The position numbers were made by a program, and so were the translations under genes. A stretch of 64,000 bases of DNA, taken from positions 364,867,863 to 364,931,862 of the forward strand of contig CM060915.1 in the NCBI GenBank assembly GCA_030737875.1, read 5' to 3'. The stretch comes from Allium sativum (lineage: Eukaryota > Streptophyta > Magnoliopsida > Asparagales > Amaryllidaceae). This document shows, piece by piece, positions 56,801-64,000 of this stretch; position 1 is the stretch's first letter; the number at the start of each line of letters is the position of its first letter. The notes beneath the pieces were generated by a model. The model saw nothing but the letters and a program-made list of their open reading frames with translations, was not told the origin of the DNA and did no database searches.

Positions 56801-59627
56801 ATTCTTTTATATGTTATTAGAATGTATAGAAAGGTATAAACAAATAAAAGGATTCTTTTATTTGTTATTAGAACACATAGAAAAGTGTAAAACAATAAAA
56901 AAAACCTTTTATGTCATTCTAGAATTGAAATTTAAGTCTATTCTTTTATTTGCATTTCACTAATGCAAATAAACATTGAAAATAAAATTTATTCTTGCAT
57001 TCACCAATGCAAACTTATTTTGAAAATAAAGTTTGTTCTTTCTTTTTATATTCAGTAATGCAAAATAATCATTTTTGTCAATTTACACTAGTTAAAAACA
57101 AATTAATCATTTTGTCAAGCAAAACATTCTTTTTGTCAAATTAGATTATTGAATCAAAATATGCATTTTTGGTTAATTATATTAGTTGAGATAAAAATGT
57201 ACATCTTGTCAAATTAAGATGGTTGAAAACAAAATGAACATTTTTGTTGAATAAAAGAATTAAACACAAATAGCATTTTTATTTTTGTTATAACAAAATG
57301 TCTTTTTGATAAAATGAAATTGTCAAAAAAAATTGGATGTATCACTTTTTATACATTTTGTTGAAATATAATTTATATGCAAATTTAATAAGTGTTTTCA
57401 TTTGCATAACATGTAGAAGAATTTATAAGCAAATATAAAAAACATTTCTTTTATTTACAAATTTACATTAGCAACTATATTTAAATATAAAATCATATTA
57501 TTGGTCAACACATCCATTAGAATGTGTAGGTGAGTTAAAGTAACATTGCATACATTAGAATTTATGTACAATCTAAATTAAACATTTTATTGCTATGATA
57601 TACCTTGAAAACATTTGCCAATAAGGCTATTTCACTTATGTGTAAATATTGAGAATATTTGCATACAAATAAAAGAAAATAGAAAATTTTCTTTTATTTG
57701 TCATCCACAGTAATGCCACATAAATAGATTACAGTTTATTAGACCTTAGAAATAAATAGGGAAATTATACGAGTGAAAATATACTTGTACTCAATATTAG
57801 AAATATTATAACATGTTAGTTCATTATCATCAACATGTTAATAGAATTAAATTGGTTAAATTCTTTAACCAATCCTTTATTTATATGAATAGTTGTTGGC
57901 TGAAAACCCCACACGGGTGTTGGGATGATAATTGACATACACTAGTCCCAATATTTAGTTGTATGTCGATCGATATATTGACAGGCTGCGATGAGCGTTA
58001 TTATCTCATTTTAATGCTCACACAGTTATAAACTCCACTCTGGTTGTGAATGGATGCTTGATCATTTTTTATTTTTATTTCCATGTACATGCAATGTATG
58101 AAATCCATATAACCAAAGTTATACGGTAACTGATTGAGTCGCATTCCTATTCAGGATTTCTTTTAAATAAAGAATATCTTTTAAAACAAGGAATATTTAG
58201 AATAAAAACATTGTAGTGTAAAGATATTTTAAAAATAAAGAGTATTGAACTATAAAGAATATTTTACATTAAGAATCTGTTCACATAATGATTATTTGTA
58301 AATAATAAATATTTTAAAATAATATTTAACAAAGAATAAAATGATGGTTTCTATGTCCGTTCTTGGATGGACAAAAGATATTTCTATTGAAGTAAACTAG
58401 TTATTAACTAGAATAAACCTTTTAAATTAAGATTTAATGAAGTCTTCCAATTACTTAATATCTCATTGAAATTAAATAAAAGAATTAGATTTCTTTTGGG
58501 TTGTCGTGAATAGTGGCTTAAATAACACTGTTCTTAAACCCCGTATGAAAAGAATAATCTTTTATTTAGATTATTAAAAGTTTTCAATTATACTTAGTAA
58601 TTGAAATAAGAATGAAGTGTGAGTCAGGTTTATTGTGAACTGTGTTTCTAAGCAACATATGTTCTTTAACCCAACTGACAGTGAAAATATGATTTGGAAT
58701 TTGTAAATCTTTTATTAAGATCTAACTGGGAATTTTCTAAAAGTAAAGTTTTCCAATTTAATATATTAAATTGGAGTTGAATGGAATTTGAATTAATAAT
58801 AACCGAGATAAGCTTCTGTAAGAAGACCGATACTACATATGGAATTTAAGAGGCTTTGTCGTTATTCCATTTATATTATTGGTCGGATACAGAAATTTAT
58901 AACGATTATATATTTATTTAATTTCTGTGAAGATTCCATAAGTTAGGGAAGATGATTTTGGGTTTACCGTGAACTATGTTTTTAAATGACATTAGTTCTT
59001 TAACCCAGTTAAAGAGAAGATTAATTTCTTAAATTTAAATAATCATTGAATAATGATTTTTGATGTTTAAAACCAAATTGTGTTTTAATAAATCTTTAAA
59101 GGAAATATTTAAGAGCAAATGTAAAGAATTTATCTTTGATAGAATAATTTGAACATTTTATTTAAAAGAATATTCTGAATTGGAATGAGGCATTGGATGT
59201 GTTTTTATAGTACTCGATTTTTAATTATAAATAAATACGAGAGTTATTCAGAAAGACCGGGTTTAACCCATTCCGAATAATTACTACGACGATGAAGAGT
59301 CGAAGATGAAGACGGTGGTTGAAGACCGACGATCTTCACATCGGATGGATGTGTTGCTACAGAGACCCTGATGGGAGTAGCTACCTTGAAGGGGCTTCAG
59401 TGGTGGTCGTCCGGACTATTGTTGATTGTTCGGATTTGGTTTTCGCTCAGACCCAGAGCATAAGCTAGTAAATGGATGCGTGTTTGATATTGGATTTCGT
59501 TCCATGTGAATTAAATCGATTTCTGTTAATGTACGTCTGTTTGGTGGTGGAGGATTTATTCTCTACTTAACACCCTGGTATATGTTAATAGTGATTGATC
59601 GCATGGCGTGAATTGTCAATGTGGCAC
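53897..59627 (+). repeat. TE8 3' LTR, truncated
   Basis: Matches the 5' LTR from TGTAACGACCCGG up to GTGGCAC (59621-59627, equivalent to 51997), then diverges. About 1.2 kb is missing. Contains a 153-bp block (54722-54874) where the 5' LTR has a different 60-bp block. Confidence 0.9.
55090..55383 (+). CDS. Open frame in TE8 3' LTR leader, 97 codons, function unknown
   Basis: The only GC-rich open frame with a gene-like setting in TE8: it starts about 140 bases after the TATA box, opening MESSPSSRCSTAE, with a Gly/Arg-rich centre (GGGRGRRGLSGDG) and ending GAIFEEEGY just before AT-rich DNA. No signal peptide, membrane segment or known domain is visible. The 5' LTR copy is frameshifted and TE7 has no clear counterpart, which argues against a needed protein. 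It could be a captured host exon, a leader peptide, or chance in a GC-rich leader. Confidence 0.35.
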   Translation: MESSPSSRCSTAEIEFNGSDCVKLGLKPVSVEHELQDKGGEFSMEAGGGRGRRGLSGDGVRWGSRRLYRVRFRTLSGERWVAAKGLMSGAIFEEEGY

Positions 59628-62034
59628 CCTGGTATATATTTTTGCTTGCGGGTTCCTTTACTGTGCCTAGTTTTGCAATATTATTAGATAATGTAGATAC
59701 TTTTGCTTTAAACATGCCATTTATCTAATAATCTGTTGGCAGCCTGAAATCATTTTCATATTTTCCTATATAGGAATTGTATGTGGCATGTTACCTGTAT
59801 ATGGCTGTAAATTATATTGTAATTGCAATTTTCATGTATGGCATGTTGATATAATACATAATTAAATCCCTTGTGTTTATCCCTTTTAATCATTTTCAAT
59901 GCATCAAGGGAAAAGTGAAAAAACTGTATCCCATAAGTAAACCAGTATATTTGAAACATGTAGATCATTGAACCAGTAATAAAAGATAGGCTGATATTTG
60001 CAGGAGATTCAAAAAAGCACCAACCAAGTTGGTGAGACAATGATGGCTAGCTTGCTTAAATATAAAAGTTTAGTTTATGGGTTAAGTCAGTCTTCCTTAT
60101 TTACAATGAATTGTCAACTGGTGAACTTATTTTGCCTATGCATTTTACAAATAGTACAAGCAGTACTGGCATGTGAGCTCTTTTGGACAATTGTTTTGCA
60201 ATCCGTGAATAAGTTTGTGAAATATTGGTTTTTTAGGTTTATATTTTAGGTATAATATATATATGTATATGTTAGATATTGAAGAGAAAGAAAATGAATC
60301 ATGAGAATAAGATGATGTTCAGTCAGATGAATAATCTTTATCCTATCCTCTGTTGTCCACCTATTAATTTTGTGAAATCGAAGATTCTTACTGAGGTGAT
60401 TTTGGGAATCCATCAATACTTAGTCACCACTTGTACTCAGGATCTGTTAATTAGTTCAGGATCTTATTAACATGGACTTCAGTATAATCTATTTCAGTGA
60501 CAACAAGAACCGATCCTCTGCTTTATCCATATGGATAAATGGCTAAATATTACCATCAAACAATATGCCATTGACTGTTTGATATCCTCCAATTTTATGA
60601 TTTAGCATTAGTCTACAAATAGTTTACTTCATAACTCAAATTAGAGATTCTACAAAGCTTCTTAATTACTTGCGCAATGTATCTTTGTTGACTATTGTGA
60701 TTGTACCCATTAATTTCATTACCATTCGATTTTGCTGAATTGCAAGAAGAAAGTAAAAAGATGGAAGGTTTACCCTGCTGGAATATATTTCTTGCATTTT
60801 CAAGTGTATCGCTTGGATTCAACTGTAAACGCGGTGTCTGATTCTTTCCTGATAGCTAGACGCTATTGCTATTATTAATAAGGAATGGGATGCATTAGTA
60901 CTAATGTTCTAAAATGAAGTTTTGATTTTATAGTTGGAAATGGAAAAAGATTCTAATAGTACCTTCTTTAAAAAAGAACAGGAGTTCTACAGGCTTGAGA
61001 AATATCCGGTTTAAAAAATGGCACCCACATATTTGGTATTTACGGTATTTGCCCCTTCTTTGTATTTCATTTTATTAGCACATAAATATAATTTTTATTT
61101 AGTTGCATGCTGATGCATTGCCCTTTCTACTGTTGAGACACCATTATTTGTCTTAATTGGTAGCAAAAGTTGGTTATTAGTAATGTTTTTTAACAACAAT
61201 GTTGACCGTAAGACACAAATTCTAGCAATGTTGACCGTAGGACACAGATTTCGTTGAGTCTAAGTTTTCATTATATCAATTTGATTTTTGTGTCTTATAT
61301 ATCATTTTCACACGCTATATTATGGTTTCATCTGCACTTATCAAATTACAGTATCTGGTTTTACCTTATCAAATTATTTATTGCTTATCATTTTCTTTAT
61401 GTATGCTACCTCCATGACTCCTTTGTGTGTTTATATGCTCTATGTAACATTCGATTGCTGAAACCAAATGGCTGACATTGCTCAGTTTCTATAGGCCCCA
61501 TTTTTAATGCAAGTCTTTTTAATGCAGGTGTGAAACCGAGTGACTGATTTGGAGCTTCAGGCTTCAGATGTTTGATGGAGAGGCTCGTTTCTGAATTAAG
61601 GTCTGGATCGAGATCTTGCGAGTAGTAGGGAATTATTTATGGATGGATGGTCTTCGGCAACGTTGATTCTTCTGGCTATCTCTTTCAGCATATTTCCACT
61701 CTAATTTTCTCGCTCGTTACTCAGGGAAAACTATATGCTCATTTATCGATGGATGATCGTCAGCCACGTAGGGTATGCTTATGTATCTTTTGTGGACAAA
61801 ACTTCTATCTTTTTTATATATCTTTTTTGTTAGATCGAAGTATGTATTTTGAAACGGTTATGTTTTTTGTGACGGTTTTAGTTGGTGATGTACTATGTGT
61901 ATGTTGATCGAATATTATGTTAATTAATATATATGAATGATTCCGTATAGTTATATTTTTTGCATTGAAATATGAATCATATTATTATTAATATGTATGA
62001 ATTCTTTATATTAGAAAGGTGTATATAAGTTATA
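59628..62034. other. Unclassified DNA, possibly interior of TE9
   Basis: Not LTR-like and moderately AT-rich. Two spots look like exon edges: TATTTGCAG before GAGATTCAAAAAAG (60002) with a GTGAG donor-like word at about 60031, and TTTTTAATGCAG at about 61528 before a GC-richer stretch to about 61640. Frames of 60-97 codons (for example 59998-60249, 61647-61907) show no recognised domain. It may be the 3' part of a CACTA gene or a host gene fragment; I cannot decide. Confidence 0.3.
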
Positions 62035-62367
62035 ACAACAAAAAAAGTTTTAATAAAACATTTTACAATGGTGTGAAATAGTTGCAATATTCTGAAAGTC
62101 ACAACTGTAATCCCCAGTTGTCATACATATGCTCTGACATACAACAAAATATACAACAACGGGGAATAGAAGTTGTAATAAAAATTATTACAACTGTGAG
62201 TAACAGTTGTAAAATATCCTAATTCACAACGGTGTTGCAATGGTGCAGAAATATTGTAAAAGATATAAGTATATTACAACTTCTTAAAACACGACGGTGG
62301 CTCCACCGTTGTAAAAACATATTACAACTTTTTTGCACTGTTGTAATATGGTATATTTGTTGTAGTG
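62035..62367. mobile_element. TE9: CACTA-type transposon terminus
   Basis: Ends with GGTATATTTGTTGTAGTG, the reverse of CACTACAACAAATATACC, the typical CACTA terminal start. The preceding 300 bp carry many TTACAAC/GTTGTAA subterminal words in both orientations. These include TTACAACTGTGAGTAAC with its partner CAGTTGTAA (about 62198-62222) and an inverted pair ACGGTGG/CCACCGT near 62292-62309. Candidate 3-bp duplication aat (62368-62370). I did not find the other terminus. Confidence 0.72.
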
Positions 62368-62370
62368 AAT

Positions 62371-64000
62371 CTCTTTTATATTTTCATTGTCTGATTCCAT
62401 AGTTACAATAAGATGTTCTTATTTAATGTGTAATTAAGTACATCTCATTTTACATGTTTCCTTTTTAACATGTCATTGATGTAAATATAACTTATATCAT
62501 TTCATAAGTTTTCCTCATCCTTTCTCATTTAATCATAAATTCAATTTACACTGTCACTACAACTTATCGTTGTTTACTTATTAACTTAGTTTTCTTAACT
62601 AAGGCCCATTAACAAGTTTCTCAACCCAATATTACAACCTATGTTATAATTTCCTCTTGTCCCTGATACAAGCCTAAGCATGTTATTCACATCAGCGGGT
62701 CCCGGACACTTAGATTAATTAATTTATAATTAAGTACCTCTTACCTTATTACACAAGTTGTCTCATTTCTTTACAAGTTATGCTTACCCTAAATGGTTTC
62801 TTTTAATTACATAACTTTATTATTTCTACCAGTTCTGTACACCACTAGGTGTCTTTAATTACATAACCTTATCGGGTTAAGTTTATAGGCATATATGTAA
62901 ATATTACTCACCCCCTCCGATTTACTTAACCCACCCACTGTTCACCCAATTTTACTTAACCCCAACTTTAGTTTATACCCATACAATCCTATGGATTCAA
63001 CTAGGTTAAGTATTCAAGATTTATTACCATATTTTCATTTATGGTTACAGTATGCTAGATCTCCCACATTAAGCCTTCCATTTGTGGATGTTGGATATGT
63101 CGGTCGGGTCCAAACAGACTTATTCCACAAATTGGGCTTAACCTCGTGTCTGAGCACGTCTCGTATTTGCGCACTTAGACATCTCACATTAGGTTCAACA
63201 TCTGTGGCTGCTGTATATGTCGGTCGGGTCCGGGTAGACTTCCACCACTAATGCAGTCTAACCTCATGTCTAACCGTTACTACGGTTCCATTATTTTAGG
63301 CATATTCAAATAAATCTCCCTATTCCAAATATAGACTTTCATGCCCCCTTTCAATTCAAATTTACAATTATTCTATTTCAATTTTGGGTTTCCATGCCCT
63401 AAATCAATATTCACATGTGTTCCAGTTTATGCCCCAAATTGACATTTGAATATGTCACAATCTATGCCTAATTTCATAATTACATATGTTCCAACTTATA
63501 CCCCAAATCAATATTTTCAAATTCGAATGCAAATTTTACCCAAATTCTTGTTCACCTAAATTCCAATATATGCCTAGTTTCATATTCATATTATCCAATA
63601 TGTCCCCCAAATCCATATTCTTATATTTTCCAATTTTATGCCCAAATTTATATTCATAATTTCCAATACCAATTATGCCCCAATTTATGTCTTTCCCAAC
63701 CATTCCCAATTTCACACGTTCGCATCTTTCAGCGTTAGGCCTAGGCTCGAAGGTAGCCTGGCTATGTAAAAATAAAAGTGAAAAGTGGGAGAGAAGAGAA
63801 TCAGAACAAGCATGATAACGAATCAATAGCATAACGGTAGAAATATGCATAAAAATGAATAGACGTATTATGACAAGATTAGACTTGGCGACACTATAAA
63901 CATATAAGAACAGATCAGAGGAATATGTCATAATAGAACTGATTAGGCACGATCCAATTTTTATATACATATCACGATTACTATTTCAATATTGAGATCT
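62371..64000 (-). repeat. TE10: partial LTR of the TE3/TE5 family
   Basis: From about 62690 rightwards it follows the TE5 LTR in the same orientation: TTTAATTACATAAC units (62770-62880), GGTTAAGTTTATAGGC, the duplicated hairpin cassette (63052-63273), and ACGTTCGCATCTTTC before GCTCGAAGGTAGCCTGGCTATG (63715-63770). Considerably diverged. The inner edge is unclear (62371-62690 fits only loosely) and it runs off the right end. Confidence 0.7.
63052..63273 (-). repeat. TE10 duplicated hairpin cassette
   Basis: Two units (about 63052-63156 and 63171-63273) with TTGGATATGTCGGTCGGGTC or a close variant in the centre and flanking CACATTA and TAACCTC words, matching TE5. Confidence 0.7.

Larger units (their letters stand above)
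46370..59627 (+). mobile_element. TE8: giant-LTR, near-empty retroelement, 3' end lost
   Basis: Plus-strand relative of TE7. 5' LTR 46370-53204 (6,835 bp), interior 53205-53896 (692 bp), 3' LTR 53897-59627 lacking about the last 1.2 kb. Left flank is ggaga; the right duplication is lost. LTR copies differ by scattered substitutions and indels and by one replaced block near the TATA box, so it is older than TE7. No gag or pol. Confidence 0.9.

Noticed and set aside
1..64000. tRNA or rRNA genes, organelle DNA insertions, bacterial operons
   Set aside because: None recognised on either strand by eye; the TGGTATCAGAGC matches are retroelement primer sites, not tRNA genes.

Overview
This is nuclear DNA from a flowering plant, probably a eudicot, and almost all of it is transposable elements. 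It is AT-rich, non-coding over most of its length, and carries plant-type LTR retrotransposons with the initiator-Met primer site TGGTATCAGAGC, Tekay-like chromovirus pol remnants and a CACTA-type DNA transposon end. I found no intact host gene, no tRNA or rRNA, and nothing bacterial. Elements are numbered TE1 to TE10 by position.

Layout. 1-2572: TE1, the 5' part of a Tat-like Ty3-gypsy element (minus strand, gag with three in-frame stops). 2573-15493: TE2, a minus-strand, essentially non-coding element whose LTR is about 6 kb; it is interrupted by TE1 and by TE3, a solo LTR (7963-11118) with a perfect 5-bp target duplication. 15494-20935: TE4, the 3' part of a plus-strand chromovirus (decayed pol with chromodomain, then its 3' LTR). 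20936-28054: TE5, a minus-strand chromovirus (decayed gag-pol plus 5' LTR). 28055-28766 and 43217-43814: TE6, a minus-strand copia-like LTR split by TE7. 28767-43211: TE7, a complete 14.4-kb element made of two nearly identical 7.0-kb LTRs around only 375 bp of internal DNA, with target duplication TAAAT. 43815-46369: old unclassified DNA. 46370-59627: TE8, a plus-strand relative of TE7 with a 6.8-kb LTR, a 692-bp interior and a truncated 3' LTR. 59628-62034: unclassified. 62035-62367: TE9, a CACTA terminus. About 62371-64000: TE10, a third LTR of the TE3/TE5 family.

How it fits together. The left 43 kb is a nest: TE1 and TE3 lie in TE2, TE2 in TE4, TE4 in TE5, and TE5 together with TE7 in TE6. 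TE2, TE7 and TE8 share a plan: very long LTRs, almost no interior, the same primer site, and a polypurine-proximal motif shared with coding TE4. They look like non-autonomous, LARD-like elements that a Tekay-type element such as TE4 could mobilise; this is inference.

The most interesting signal is inside these empty elements. The middle of each giant LTR is an array of short hairpins whose stem sequences differ from unit to unit while the pairing is kept, and the array sequence differs between families although its position is similar. Just beyond the primer site TE7 and TE8 carry two or three tandem hairpins with paired changes in their stems, a reasonable candidate for a packaging or dimerisation signal. 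The unrelated TE3/TE5/TE10 LTRs each carry a duplicated hairpin cassette of about 100 nt. All readings are by eye, without alignment or folding software.
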